Made by a program: the position numbers and the translations under genes
The notes under the pieces: generated by a model
Seen by the model: only the letters and a program-made list of their open reading frames with translations
Database searches by the model: none
What the model was told of the DNA's origin: nothing
Shown: positions 18,435 to 28,309 of the stretch, piece after piece
How positions within the stretch are numbered: position 1 is the first letter of the stretch
Layout: each line of letters starts with the position of its first letter
Assembly: GCF_000008765.1 (NCBI RefSeq)
Contig: NC_003030.1
Span: 1,522,001 to 1,586,000 of the forward strand
From: Clostridium acetobutylicum ATCC 824
Lineage (GTDB): Bacteria; Bacillota; Clostridia; Clostridiales; Clostridiaceae
Length of the DNA: 64,000 nt
Direction of reading: 5' to 3'

Positions 18435-19685
18435 ATGAAGATTTTACTCATAGGTTCAGGGGGAAGAGAGCATGCTATGGCATGGAAAATGGCACAAAAT
18501 AAAAGTGTTGAGAGAATATATTGTGCACCTGGAAATGGTGGAACAGCTAAAGAAAATAAATGTGAGAATGTGAACTTAGAGAAAACAGAAGAGCTTATAG
18601 AATTTGCTAGTAAAAATAATATAGACTTAACAGTAGTAGGTCCAGAAGCTCCTCTTGTAGATGGAATAGTTAATGAGTTTAAGGAAAAGGGACTTAAAAT
18701 ATTTGGGCCTGGCAAGGTAGGGGCACAGCTTGAGGGAAGCAAGTCTTTTTCTAAGGACTTTATGAAAAAATATAATGTAAAAACAGCTGAATATGCGGTT
18801 TTTGAAAATTCTGAGGAATCTCTAGAATATTTAAAAAAATGTACTTATCCTATAGTTATAAAGGCGGATGGATTAGCAGCAGGTAAAGGCGTTGTAATCT
18901 GTGAGGATTATAAATTAGCGGAAGAGACTATAAAAGCTTTTATGGTTAAAGATGTGTTTAAAGGATCGGGGAAAAAGGTTGTAATTGAAGAATATCTAGA
19001 AGGTGTAGAAGCATCAATTTTATCAATTACAGATGGAAAAGCAATAATTCCTTTTGTATCCTCAAAGGATCACAAACAGATTTTTGATGGTAACAAAGGG
19101 CCAAATACAGGTGGTATGGGAGCTATATCTCCAAATCCATATTGTACTGAAGAAGTACTTAAAAGCTTTGAAGAAGAAATTCTAAAGCCTACTTTAATTG
19201 GAATTCAAGAAGAGAGAATGGACTTTACTGGAATAATATTTTTTGGGCTTATGATAACTAAAAAGGGTGTGTATCTTCTTGAGTACAATGTAAGACTTGG
19301 AGATCCAGAAACACAAGTAGTTTTATATCTTATGAAAAGCGACTTTGTTGACTTAATAAATGCAGCAATGGATAAAAAACTTTCTGATTTTGATATAGAG
19401 TGGTACGATGGAAATGCATGCTGTGTTGTAGCAGCTTCAAAAGGATATCCTAAAAATTATAGTACTGGTTATGAAATAAGTGGAATAGATGATGCAGGGG
19501 ATAAAGTATTTTGTGCAGGTGTTAAATTAGAGAATGGAGTTTACAAGACATCTGGTGGAAGAGTTCTATGCGCTTCAGCTAGAGGAATTACTTTAGATGA
19601 GGCTATAAAAAAAGCTTACACAGATATAGAAAGAATTAAATTCGACGGTATTTACTATAGAAAAGATATTGGTAAATCTAAATAA
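18435..19685 (+). CDS. purD: Phosphoribosylamine-glycine ligase
   Basis: A 416-residue GAR synthetase of the ATP-grasp superfamily. KILLIGSGGREHAMAWK is the N-terminal motif, VVGPEAPLVDGIV near residue 60, IKADGLAAGKGVVIC near residue 143 binds ATP, GPNTGGMGAISPNP near residue 222 and EYNVRLGDPETQ near residue 285 follow. The frame opens earlier, at 18339, but only the ATG at 18435 has a ribosome binding site (GGAGGTT) and the family N-terminus. It is last in the pur operon after a 239-base gap with two hairpins. Confidence 0.96.
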   Translation: MKILLIGSGGREHAMAWKMAQNKSVERIYCAPGNGGTAKENKCENVNLEKTEELIEFASKNNIDLTVVGPEAPLVDGIVNEFKEKGLKIFGPGKVGAQLEGSKSFSKDFMKKYNVKTAEYAVFENSEESLEYLKKCTYPIVIKADGLAAGKGVVICEDYKLAEETIKAFMVKDVFKGSGKKVVIEEYLEGVEASILSITDGKAIIPFVSSKDHKQIFDGNKGPNTGGMGAISPNPYCTEEVLKSFEEEILKPTLIGIQEERMDFTGIIFFGLMITKKGVYLLEYNVRLGDPETQVVLYLMKSDFVDLINAAMDKKLSDFDIEWYDGNACCVVAASKGYPKNYSTGYEISGIDDAGDKVFCAGVKLENGVYKTSGGRVLCASARGITLDEAIKKAYTDIERIKFDGIYYRKDIGKSK

Positions 19686-19775
19686 AGAAGAAAATATACA
19701 TAAAATTAAAAAACTATTTACATTTGAAAAAATAAGTGGTAGCATAAATATGTTATTAAAATTTCATATGTATTT

Positions 19776-19912
19776 TAGTGCTAGGGGTGCCTTTTGGCTG
19801 AGAGAAGTTAAAAAACTTTAACCCTTTGAACCTGATTCGGTTAATTCTGACGAAGGAAAGCTTTTTAAATGATTACTTAAAGCACTATATTCGTAGTGCT
19901 TTTATTTTTTTC
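19776..19912 (+). ncRNA. TPP (THI-box) riboswitch with transcription terminator
   Basis: The core at about 19780-19862 has GGGGTGCC, CTGAGA (19798-19803), AACCCTTTGAACCTGATTCGG (the last ten at 19831-19840) and GAAGGAAAG (19852-19860), which are the conserved THI-box blocks. It is followed by a terminator stem (19879-19889 with 19893-19902) and a T-rich tail to 19912. TAGTGCT at the 5' edge (19776-19782) is complementary to AGCACTA of the terminator's left arm (19881-19887), giving a plausible antiterminator when TPP is absent. It would repress the following transport operon when thiamine pyrophosphate is abundant. Confidence 0.93.
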
Positions 19913-19929
19913 AAAATTAAGGAGAAGGA

Positions 19930-20688
19930 ATGTTTATAGATGCGCATAACCATTTGGATTTTTTTGAGGAACAAGAAAAATTAAATAAGGCTTTGGACAT
20001 TATAAAAAATGACAATATAATAACGCTTGGATGTTCTATGGACACTAAAAGCTACAAGTTTACAAAGAGTCTAGCTTTGAAAAATAAAAACATTATTCCT
20101 TGTTTTGGTATTCATCCTTCTAGAGCTCATGAAAACTTTAAGAATCTTGAATGTTTTGATGAGTATATAAGAGAGAGCAAAATAATAGGAGAAATAGGCC
20201 TTGATTACGTATGGGTTAAGGAAAAAGAAAAATATCCTCATATGAAAAGGGTGTTCACTTATTTTCTAGAAGAAGCTAAAAAGTACAATAAAATAACTAA
20301 TATACATACGAAGGGTGCAGAAAGTGAAATATATAACTATATAAAGAAGTATGAACTTAAAACACCTATAATTCACTGGTATAGTGGTGATAAGGACACT
20401 CTAAAAAAGCTTTTAGACTATGGCTGCTATTTTACTATAAGTGTGGACATTGGATATTCTAAGCTCTCAAAGGAAATTGTTCAGCTGCTTCCGATAGATA
20501 AAATTTTAACAGAAACAGATGGTCCAACCTCACTTGAATGGGTTAATGGAGATTATGGGTACCCAAACGTTATCAAAAATGTAGTAAAGGAAATCTCTAA
20601 AATAAAAAATATTCAGGAGGAGGAAGTAAAAGGCGTTATAGAAAATAATTTTAAAACACTAATAAGGAAAGAGGGAATAACGTTATGA
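19930..20688 (+). CDS. TatD-family metal-dependent hydrolase
   Basis: A 252-residue TIM-barrel metallohydrolase. FIDAHNHLDF provides the first two metal histidines, FGIHPSRAHE near residue 58, IIGEIGLDYVW near residue 85, NIHTKGA near residue 122, PIIHWYSG near residue 147, and TETDGPTSL near residue 198 with the final aspartate. TatD proteins are usually DNases or amidohydrolase-like enzymes. This one is the first gene after a TPP riboswitch and overlaps the thiamine-binding-type gene by four bases, so it may process a thiamine precursor rather than DNA; that is inference. Confidence 0.85.
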   Translation: MFIDAHNHLDFFEEQEKLNKALDIIKNDNIITLGCSMDTKSYKFTKSLALKNKNIIPCFGIHPSRAHENFKNLECFDEYIRESKIIGEIGLDYVWVKEKEKYPHMKRVFTYFLEEAKKYNKITNIHTKGAESEIYNYIKKYELKTPIIHWYSGDKDTLKKLLDYGCYFTISVDIGYSKLSKEIVQLLPIDKILTETDGPTSLEWVNGDYGYPNVIKNVVKEISKIKNIQEEEVKGVIENNFKTLIRKEGITL

Positions 20689-20978
20689 AACCAGTTGTTA
20701 ATGTGAGTTTGCAGGTACTCCCTGTTGTTGAGGAAAAAAGACTTTATGAGGTAGTTGACAAGGTAATAGAGTACATAAAGGCTTCAGGTGTAAAATATAT
20801 AATTGGACCTATGGAAACTACTATGGAGGGTGATTTAGATACACTTCTTGAAATAGTAAAAAAAGCACAGGAAATTTGTGTTAAAGAGGGCTCAGAAAGA
20901 GTTGCATCCGTTGTAAAGATTGATTATAAAGCTGAAGGCGTGACTATGAATGAAAAAGTGGGAAAATATAAAGAATAA
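20685..20978 (+). CDS. Thiamine-binding protein, MTH1187/YkoF-like
   Basis: A 97-residue protein with the family features: VNVSLQVLPVV strand at the N-terminus, VIEYIKASGVKYIIGPMETTMEGD near residues 27-50, then a helix and a C-terminal strand VASVVKIDYKAEG. Proteins of this ferredoxin-like fold bind thiamine or related pyrimidines (established for YkoF). It overlaps the upstream hydrolase (ATGA) and the downstream permease by 29 bases, indicating coupled translation in a TPP-controlled operon. Confidence 0.8.
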   Translation: MKPVVNVSLQVLPVVEEKRLYEVVDKVIEYIKASGVKYIIGPMETTMEGDLDTLLEIVKKAQEICVKEGSERVASVVKIDYKAEGVTMNEKVGKYKE

Positions 20979-21702
20979 AGTATATCCTGTGGCTGCTCTA
21001 ATTGCTGTAATTATATTATGGCAGCTTATAGTGGATTTTAGAAAAATACCTGAGTATGTAATCCCATCACCTAAGGATATATGCTTAACATTAATTAGTG
21101 AATTCGGTACTATAATGCAAAATACAAAGGTGACAATTTATGAATCTCTTGTAGGTTTTTTTATTGCTATAATTTTCGCTTTTATACTTGCTATTATAAT
21201 GGATAGTTTTCAGATTGTTAGAAAAGCACTTTATCCAATCATTGTTATATCACAAACTATACCAACTATAGCTATTGCACCACTATTTATAATATGGTTT
21301 GGTTTTGGACCGCTTCCTAAGATAATAGTTGTTGTGATAACATGTTTTTTTCCTATAGTAATAAGTCTTATAGATGGTTTTGAAAAGATTGACAAGGATT
21401 ATATAAATTTGTTTAGGAGCATGAAGGCATCTAGAATTCAGATTTTTTATCATTTAAAACTTCCTTCTGCTATGGTAAATTTGTTTTCTGGGATTAAAAT
21501 AGCCTGCACCTACATGATTATGGCAGCAGTAATAGGTGAATGGTTAGGAGGAGATGGAGGAATAGGCGTTTATATGGTAAGGGCTAAAAATGCCTATGCA
21601 CTTGATAAGGTATTTGCCTCAATTGTTGTTATTGTAATTATAAGTATAGTATTAATATATATTGTAGATTTCATTGGAAAAAGAATAATTCATTGGAAAT
21701 AA
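20950..21702 (+). CDS. thiX: ABC transporter permease for a thiamine pyrimidine precursor
   Basis: A 250-residue BPD-type permease with about six membrane segments. The EAA-type loop appears near residues 155-180 (NLFRSMKASRIQIFYHLKLPSA). It resembles SsuC/TauC-family permeases that partner NMT1-like binding proteins. Placed between the thiamine-binding-type gene and a ThiY-like lipoprotein and controlled by a TPP riboswitch, it is most likely the membrane part of a ThiXYZ importer for hydroxymethyl- or formylamino-pyrimidine. Confidence 0.82.
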   Translation: MKKWENIKNKVYPVAALIAVIILWQLIVDFRKIPEYVIPSPKDICLTLISEFGTIMQNTKVTIYESLVGFFIAIIFAFILAIIMDSFQIVRKALYPIIVISQTIPTIAIAPLFIIWFGFGPLPKIIVVVITCFFPIVISLIDGFEKIDKDYINLFRSMKASRIQIFYHLKLPSAMVNLFSGIKIACTYMIMAAVIGEWLGGDGGIGVYMVRAKNAYALDKVFASIVVIVIISIVLIYIVDFIGKRIIHWK

Positions 21703-21714
21703 GGAGAGATTCAG

Positions 21715-22716
21715 GTGAAAAAGAAAAAAATATTATCATTAATATCAGCGGTTATTATGACATCAGCGATTATAACGGGATGTACATCTAATGGAAGTTC
21801 AAGCAGTAATAAATTGGATAAGACAACTGTAATATTAGATTGGACGCCAAATACAAACCATACGGGAATGTATGTTGCATTAGATAAAGGCTACTATAAA
21901 GAAGAGGGTCTGGATGTGAAAATTCAGCAGCCTTCAAGCGGAAGTGTTACAGACCTTATTGCAACTAATAAGGGGGATTTTGGAGTAAGCTATCAGGAGG
22001 ATGTAACTTATGCGTTAACTGGTAAAACTCCACTTCCAATTAAGACCATTGCAGCTGTTTTACAGCATAATACTTCTGGTTTTGCAGCACCTAAAAGCAA
22101 AAATATTAAATCAATTAAAGATGCAGAAGGAAAAGTTTATGGAGGATGGGGTTCACCTTCAGAAGAAGCAGTAATCAAAGCTATCATGGAGAAAAATGGT
22201 GCAGATTTTAGTAAACTAAAAATAGTTAATATAGGAAACGATGATTATTTTGCAGCTACGAAAAAGAATGTTGATTTTGCGTGGATATTTGAAGGTTGGA
22301 CAGGAATTGAAGCTAAGTTAAAAGGTATTGATTTAGATTATGTGGCAGTTAAAGATTTAGATCCTGCTCTTGATTACTATACACCTGTAATAATAACAAA
22401 TAATAAAATATTAAAGGAAAATCCAGCTAAGGCTAAAAAATTCATGCTTGCTACTAAAAAAGGATATCAATATGCTGCTAAGCATCCTGAAGAAAGTGCA
22501 AAAATACTAAGAAAATATGCGCCTGAGATAGATGAAAAATTGGCAGTAGAGAGTCAAAAATATATGGCAACACATTATGCAGATGATATGTCAAAATGGG
22601 GAGAAATGAAATCTAGTGTTTGGAAGAACTATGCTGATTTTCTAAAGAGTAAGGGTCTTATAAAGAAGGAGCTAAATGTTAAAGATGCATTCACAAATGA
22701 ATTCTTATCAAAATAA
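21715..22716 (+). CDS. thiY: ThiY-like pyrimidine-precursor binding lipoprotein
   Basis: A 333-residue substrate-binding protein with a GTG start after GGAGAG. The lipobox ITGC places the lipidated residue at Cys23. [21 protein letters not shown] near residue 42 is the hallmark of ThiY/NMT1-THI5 domain proteins, and [11 protein letters not shown] and [10 protein letters not shown] follow. ThiY of Bacillus-type systems binds N-formyl-4-amino-5-aminomethyl-2-methylpyrimidine, a breakdown product of thiamine. TPP control and the neighbouring permease and ATPase fit that role. Confidence 0.9.
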   Translation: MKKKKILSLISAVIMTSAIITGCTSNGSSSSNKLDKTTVILDWTPNTNHTGMYVALDKGYYKEEGLDVKIQQPSSGSVTDLIATNKGDFGVSYQEDVTYALTGKTPLPIKTIAAVLQHNTSGFAAPKSKNIKSIKDAEGKVYGGWGSPSEEAVIKAIMEKNGADFSKLKIVNIGNDDYFAATKKNVDFAWIFEGWTGIEAKLKGIDLDYVAVKDLDPALDYYTPVIITNNKILKENPAKAKKFMLATKKGYQYAAKHPEESAKILRKYAPEIDEKLAVESQKYMATHYADDMSKWGEMKSSVWKNYADFLKSKGLIKKELNVKDAFTNEFLSK

Positions 22717-23434
22717 TTTTGGTAAGCTTGTTATAGATATTAAAAATGTAACAAAAAGCTTTGATGAAGAAACTGTACTAAAAGATGTTTCTCTTAATGT
22801 AAAGTCAGGAGAGTTCGTTTCGATTTTAGGACCTAGTGGCTGCGGAAAGAGTACGTTATTTAATATAATAACCGCTCTTACAGATGCTGATAGTGGTGAA
22901 GTTAAGGTTTCGGGTGATATAGGCTATATGCAGCAAAAGGATTTATTACTTCCTTGGAAAACAGTTATTGATAATGTGGTACTTCCACTTGACTTAAAAG
23001 GTAAAAATAAAAAAGAATCTAGAAGTGAAGCTAAAAAATATATTGAAATTATGGGTCTTAAAGGATATGAGAATAAATATCCATATGAGCTTTCAGGTGG
23101 AATGAAACAAAGAGCAAGTTTTCTTAGAACCTTTCTTTCTTCAAGTGAAATAATGCTTCTTGATGAACCCTTTGGAGCACTTGATTCCATAACAAAGGGA
23201 AATATGCAGAAATGGATTTTACAAATGAAGGATGTGCTTAAGAGAACGATACTTTTTATAACTCATGATATTGAAGAAGCTATACTTTTATCTGATAGAA
23301 TATATGTATTAGGTTCAAGACCGGGAGTTGTTAAAAAGGAATTTAATATAGAATTTTTTATGGATGATAAAATAAAAAGAGGATTTTCAAAAGAATTACT
23401 AGAATACAAAAGTCAAATAATTGGGTTATTATAG
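22676..23434 (+). CDS. thiZ: ABC transporter ATPase for a thiamine pyrimidine precursor
   Basis: A 252-residue ABC ATPase. Walker [10 protein letters not shown] near residue 53, Q-loop [10 protein letters not shown], signature LSGGMKQR near residue 141, Walker [13 protein letters not shown] near residue 160 and the H-loop ITHDIEEA are complete. The gene overlaps the end of thiY by 41 bases; AAGGAG at 22666-22671 fits the ATG at 22676, while ATGs at 22685 and 22697 are alternatives. It is of the SsuB/TauB subfamily and probably energises the ThiX/ThiY importer. Confidence 0.88.
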   Translation: MLKMHSQMNSYQNNFGKLVIDIKNVTKSFDEETVLKDVSLNVKSGEFVSILGPSGCGKSTLFNIITALTDADSGEVKVSGDIGYMQQKDLLLPWKTVIDNVVLPLDLKGKNKKESRSEAKKYIEIMGLKGYENKYPYELSGGMKQRASFLRTFLSSSEIMLLDEPFGALDSITKGNMQKWILQMKDVLKRTILFITHDIEEAILLSDRIYVLGSRPGVVKKEFNIEFFMDDKIKRGFSKELLEYKSQIIGLL

Positions 23435-23435
23435 G

Positions 23436-23472
23436 TTTTAGCGGCGGTGACGCCGCTAAAATTGATTTTTTG
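23436..23472 (+). terminator. Terminator after the thiamine transport operon
   Basis: A GC-rich stem (TTTTAGCGGCG at 23436-23446 pairing with CGCCGCTAAAA at 23451-23461) is followed by T-rich sequence. It stands out strongly in the AT-rich background. Confidence 0.9.
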
Positions 23473-23499
23473 AAATAAAATTATTAAGTAGAAAAGAAA

Positions 23500-24570
23500 T
23501 TAAGTCAGTTTCACTTTTTTATTTTTATTTAAATTAAACAGTTTGTTAAAGCAAAAGGCTACTATTATAACAAGTATAAGATAAAGATATACAATATAAC
23601 TTCCCCGTGCACCTATAAAGCTGAAAAAGGCTACTAATATTTTCATATGAACAAGGTATATTTCGTAGGCTATATTTCCAAGAAATAATAAAGGTTTAGA
23701 AGACAATCTAAATTTAAATAAAAATAACAGTACTAAATATACGAATATTATTGAAGCGATAGTTTGGTATAAAGGCATTATAGCTGATGGTAACATGTGT
23801 GCTAAGAAAAAGAAAAACGTAAAGGCTATTAAAGCTATAATAAGTGTTTTTACATAATGTTTTTCTAAGAATTTAGTAAGAGCATCATAATTTATTGCAG
23901 CATATACACCCAGTGGGAAGCAAAAAGCTGTGTTATACCACCATTCTCTAAAGCCCATAAATATCATAGCAAAAAAGTATACAAAGGTAAGAAATAATAG
24001 AATATGTTGTGCTAGGTTAGTGCTAAGAAATTTAAAGCATACATAAAAGCATAAATAAAAAACTAGAATAGCTATTACAAACCATTGTGTCGAGTCTATT
24101 AAGGATAATCCAGAAAGATAAAATATTATATCCTTTAGATTAAATTTAGTACCAAAGATTAATGAGGTTAATATTATTGTAATAGCGTTTATTATTACAA
24201 AAGGTAAATAAACTTTGCTTAGGCGTTTTGAAAAGAAACCCTTAAAATAGTTTTTCTTTTTTAGCTTTGAAACCATTAAACCATAGCCTGAAAAAAATAA
24301 AAACATACTTACAGCAAGATGACCAAGACAAGTATAAATACCCATAAATCCTACAGGTTGCATTCTAAGTGATATATGGTGTAAAATTATCACTAGAATG
24401 GAAAGTCCTTTTATGCAATCTGTAGATTTCTTTGATAGAAACTCATGATTATAGGATTTAACTCCTAATAAGGAAGAGTTATAGAAAAGTAGTATAGGAA
24501 ATAAAACAAATACTAGTAAGTAAATAAAAATTCTGTAGGAGAAGATCAATTTGAAAGTTAAAGTTGGCAT
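23500..24570 (-). CDS. Membrane acyltransferase, acyltransferase-3 family
   Basis: A 356-residue polytopic membrane protein with about ten hydrophobic segments. The LSILVIILHHISLRM segment near residue 57 contains the catalytic-type histidine of the family, and FFSGYGLMVSK and KRLSKVYLPFV near residues 90-125 are also characteristic. Such proteins O-acetylate cell-surface polysaccharides, peptidoglycan or lipids. GGTGA precedes the ATG. The gene is convergent with the thiamine operon and divergent from the following hydrolase, so nothing identifies the acceptor. Confidence 0.82.
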   Translation of the reverse strand: MPTLTFKLIFSYRIFIYLLVFVLFPILLFYNSSLLGVKSYNHEFLSKKSTDCIKGLSILVIILHHISLRMQPVGFMGIYTCLGHLAVSMFLFFSGYGLMVSKLKKKNYFKGFFSKRLSKVYLPFVIINAITIILTSLIFGTKFNLKDIIFYLSGLSLIDSTQWFVIAILVFYLCFYVCFKFLSTNLAQHILLFLTFVYFFAMIFMGFREWWYNTAFCFPLGVYAAINYDALTKFLEKHYVKTLIIALIAFTFFFFLAHMLPSAIMPLYQTIASIIFVYLVLLFLFKFRLSSKPLLFLGNIAYEIYLVHMKILVAFFSFIGARGSYIVYLYLILVIIVAFCFNKLFNLNKNKKVKLT

Positions 24571-24644
24571 TATATCACCGTACTTTCTTTTAATATACAG
24601 AAGTATTATAAATATTATGAAATATATTTGAAATTATTACTCAT

Positions 24645-24705
24645 AAGGAGGTGATTGGATTAAGACGGCTTTTCTTGAAATGCTATCTTAATTCATAATT
24701 ACATG
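24645..24705 (+). promoter_or_regulatory. Shine-Dalgarno separated from a start codon by a hairpin
   Basis: AAGGAGGTGA (24645-24654), a full anti-SD match, lies about 50 bases before the ATG at 24703. Between them 24657-24665 pairs with 24686-24694 (9 pairs, one G-U), extended by part of 24666-24669 with 24682-24685. Folding would leave about 10 unpaired bases between the Shine-Dalgarno and the ATG. In frame, a TGA at 24676 blocks any earlier start. A structure-bridged initiation site is inferred. Confidence 0.5.
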
Positions 24706-25599
24706 GAATTAGAAAAAATAAAGGGAAATACTTATTATATAAATGCCCCTACTAATATAGGGGTTTATGTATTTAAAAATAAAAATTGCCTTTTAGTAGA
24801 TACAGGAATGAACAACAGTGATGCTAGAAAAATTGACGAGGTTCTCATAAAAAACGGGCTACATCCTAAATATATAGTAAATACTCATCATCACTTAGAT
24901 CACTGTGGTGGAAATACGTACTTCCAAAATAATTATCCGGGCTGCCTTATATATACTTCAGAAAAAGAAAAGGTGAGTATGGAAAATATTCATCTTTATC
25001 CAACAGGGCTTTTTGGAGCTAGTGCAATAAAAGAGCTTCATAAAAGCAATAAACCTTTAATGGTAGATTACGTTTTAAAAGAAGGGGAGAATAAGATAAA
25101 TGATGAAAAGTTTGAAGTTATAGCTCTTCCTGGACATACAGTAGATTTAATAGGAATAGTGACAAGGGAGAAGGTATGTTTTTTAGGAGATAGTGTATTT
25201 TCTAAGGAAACCCTTCAAAAATACTCACTTCCATATTTGTACGATGTAGACAAGGAAGAAGAAACTTTAAAAAAACTTAAAGAAATAGATGCAGATTATT
25301 TTGTTATGAGTCATTCTGATGAATTCATTGATAAAGAGCAGCTTGTTAAGCTTTTAGATGAGAATTTAAATAATATAGAAAATTACAAGAATCAAATAAT
25401 GGAGCTTTTGGATGTACCTTTAACTAGAGAGGATATACTTGAAAATTTAGCTGTATTAAATGAACTGTCTATGGACTTTAATCAATATCATATAAATTTT
25501 TCAGCAGTCTCTGCATTTGTATCCCAGCTGTATAATAAAAATTTACTGCAGTACTCTATAGAGGATGGAAAGCTGTATTATTTTAAAAAACCACAATAG
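24703..25599 (+). CDS. Metallo-beta-lactamase-fold hydrolase
   Basis: A 298-residue MBL-fold protein with the complete metal motif NTHHHLDHCGGN near residue 67, PGHTVDLIG near residue 145, FLGDSVF near residue 165 and a later SHSDEF histidine near residue 205. The last ~80 residues form a helical extension outside the catalytic fold. The function is not evident; superfamily members cover hydrolases of thioesters and glyoxalase II-like enzymes. Its start has an unusual upstream structure (see the element at 24645-24705). Confidence 0.82.
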   Translation: MELEKIKGNTYYINAPTNIGVYVFKNKNCLLVDTGMNNSDARKIDEVLIKNGLHPKYIVNTHHHLDHCGGNTYFQNNYPGCLIYTSEKEKVSMENIHLYPTGLFGASAIKELHKSNKPLMVDYVLKEGENKINDEKFEVIALPGHTVDLIGIVTREKVCFLGDSVFSKETLQKYSLPYLYDVDKEEETLKKLKEIDADYFVMSHSDEFIDKEQLVKLLDENLNNIENYKNQIMELLDVPLTREDILENLAVLNELSMDFNQYHINFSAVSAFVSQLYNKNLLQYSIEDGKLYYFKKPQ

Positions 25600-25614
25600 T
25601 ATTTACAATTATAA

Positions 25615-25660
25615 TTGACAAGGAATGAATAGAATGATAATATTTTATTCATATTATGAA
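25615..25660 (+). promoter_or_regulatory. Promoter and operator of the DeoR-family gene
   Basis: A near-perfect vegetative promoter: TTGACA (25615-25620), 17 bases, TAATAT (25638-25643). Immediately after it is the dyad TTCAT-ATT-ATGAA (25648-25660), with another ATGAAC at 25665-25670. The same TTCAT-N3-ATGAA dyad occurs before the GH1 gene (26481-26493), so it is a good candidate for the binding site of the regulator it precedes. Confidence 0.7.
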
Positions 25661-25694
25661 CAAAATGAACATTCTAGCTTAATAGGTGATAAAA

Positions 25695-26432
25695 ATGGTT
25701 ATGTTTGAAAGATGGGAAAAAATCCTAAAGTATTTAGAGGAAAATAAAGAGGCTGAAGTTCAAGAATTGATGGATGCCTTTAATATATCTAGGTCTACGG
25801 TTAGACGTGATCTTATAGAAATGGAAAAGAAAGCTCTTGTAAAGAGGACTAGAGGCGGAGTTGAAATAGCTAAATATAGAAGTGAAGGCAAGGAAATAAT
25901 AGAAAAGATTTTTGGAGAAAATAAGGAAGCTAAAATAAAGATAGCAAAAAAAGCGGCTAGTTTAATAAAGGATGATGATTTTATATTCATAGATTCTGGT
26001 TCTACATGCTACTATTTAATTGATTACATAGCTTCAAAAAATGTTACTGTGGTCACAAATGGAATAATGCACATACAAAAATTAATTGAGAAGGATATAG
26101 ATACTTATGTATTAGGAGGATATGCGAAAAAGGAAAGAAACCTTATAATGAGCGAAGACGTGGAAAGTAAAATAGGTATGATGAACTTTGATATATCATT
26201 TTTGGGAACAATGGGGGTAGATTCTATTGGGGGCTTTAAAACTAATCTTATGGATGATGTTAAATTAAAAAAGGCAGTTATAAAAGCTTCAAAGTCATGT
26301 TATGTTCTTGCAGATGCTTCAAAATTTAATGTGAGGAAATTTTATACCTATGCAAAGCTTGAAGATTTACCTGTTATAACTGATTCAAAAACTGATTTTG
26401 ATGATGAGAGCCTTAAAGTAATACTTGCTTAA
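25695..26432 (+). CDS. DeoR/GlpR-family transcriptional regulator
   Basis: A 245-residue DeoR-family repressor. The N-terminal winged helix includes the hallmark NISRSTVRRDLIEMEKK near residues 30-46 and TRGGV. The C-terminal DeoRC sugar-phosphate sensor domain includes FIDSGSTCYYL near residue 96 and LADASKF near residue 215. The ATG at 25695 follows AGGTGAT; a GTG at 25686 is an alternative. It is followed by a terminator and then a GH1 beta-glucosidase gene sharing the same putative operator, so it probably represses itself and that gene until a sugar phosphate accumulates. Confidence 0.88.
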   Translation: MVMFERWEKILKYLEENKEAEVQELMDAFNISRSTVRRDLIEMEKKALVKRTRGGVEIAKYRSEGKEIIEKIFGENKEAKIKIAKKAASLIKDDDFIFIDSGSTCYYLIDYIASKNVTVVTNGIMHIQKLIEKDIDTYVLGGYAKKERNLIMSEDVESKIGMMNFDISFLGTMGVDSIGGFKTNLMDDVKLKKAVIKASKSCYVLADASKFNVRKFYTYAKLEDLPVITDSKTDFDDESLKVILA

Positions 26433-26433
26433 A

Positions 26434-26470
26434 AAAAGAGTATCTCCACAAGTAGTGGAGGCTTTTTTTA
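26434..26470 (+). terminator. Terminator after the DeoR-family gene
   Basis: CTCCAC (26444-26449) pairs with GTGGAG around a 5-base loop, flanked by an A7 tract before and a T7 run after (26463-26469), which extends the stem. Confidence 0.85.
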
Positions 26471-26480
26471 GAATAAAAAG

Positions 26481-26539
26481 TTCATTAAATGAATTATTAT
26501 GTTGACTATATGAACTTTTTGAATTATAATGTTCATATA
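26481..26539 (+). promoter_or_regulatory. Promoter and operators of the first GH1 gene
   Basis: TTGACT (26502-26507), 17 bases, TATAAT (26525-26530) form a strong promoter. The dyad TTCAT-TAA-ATGAA lies at 26481-26493. A second, wider inverted repeat, TATATGAAC (26507-26515) with GTTCATATA (26531-26539), brackets the -10 element. Occupancy by the upstream DeoR-type protein would block the promoter; this is inferred from the shared motif. Confidence 0.65.
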
Positions 26540-26576
26540 AGGAATACAAAATAATTACTGATGGGAAGTGTTGTAA

Positions 26577-27998
<1,422 letters not shown>

Positions 27999-28004
27999 TA
28001 ATAC

Positions 28005-28042
28005 AGTCAGGTTAAAAGATGCATTTTTAACCTGACTTTTTC
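28005..28042 (+). terminator. Terminator after the first GH1 gene
   Basis: A perfect 13-pair stem (AGTCAGGTTAAAA at 28005-28017 with 28025-28037) is followed by a short T run. Confidence 0.9.
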
Positions 28043-28131
28043 AAAAAAATTAATTCATATTAAGATTGGATTGAATAGTTAGTATGTATAAAACAAAAAA
28101 CGACTAATTACGATATTTTTTAAAAAAGTTA

Positions 28132-28160
28132 TTGACAATTAATATAAAAGGGTATAATAT
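28132..28160 (+). promoter_or_regulatory. Promoter of the LicT-controlled operon
   Basis: TTGACA (28132-28137), 17 bases, TAATAT (28155-28160); a TATAAT overlapping at 28153-28158 is the alternative -10. It lies just upstream of the first antiterminator element. Confidence 0.7.
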
Positions 28161-28195
28161 TAAGACATGGTTAAACGATTACAAATTAATATCTG

Positions 28196-28280
28196 GGATT
28201 GTTACTGATTCGATCAGGCGAGACCCGAGCTTTTGAAAGTAATATTTATATTATTTTCATTAGTTGGGGTTTTTATTTTT
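28196..28280 (+). ncRNA. RAT antiterminator and terminator before licT
   Basis: 28196-28225 carries GGATTGTTACTG...CAGGCGAGACC, matching the ribonucleic antiterminator recognised by BglG/LicT CAT domains. It overlaps a terminator in which GACCC (28222-28226) pairs with GGGGTTT near 28266-28272, with an inner stem at 28235-28258, followed by a T-rich tail. Bound LicT would stabilise the RAT hairpin and allow transcription of licT itself. Confidence 0.88.
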
Positions 28281-28309
28281 AGATCAATGTTGTAAATGGG
28301 GTAATTCTG

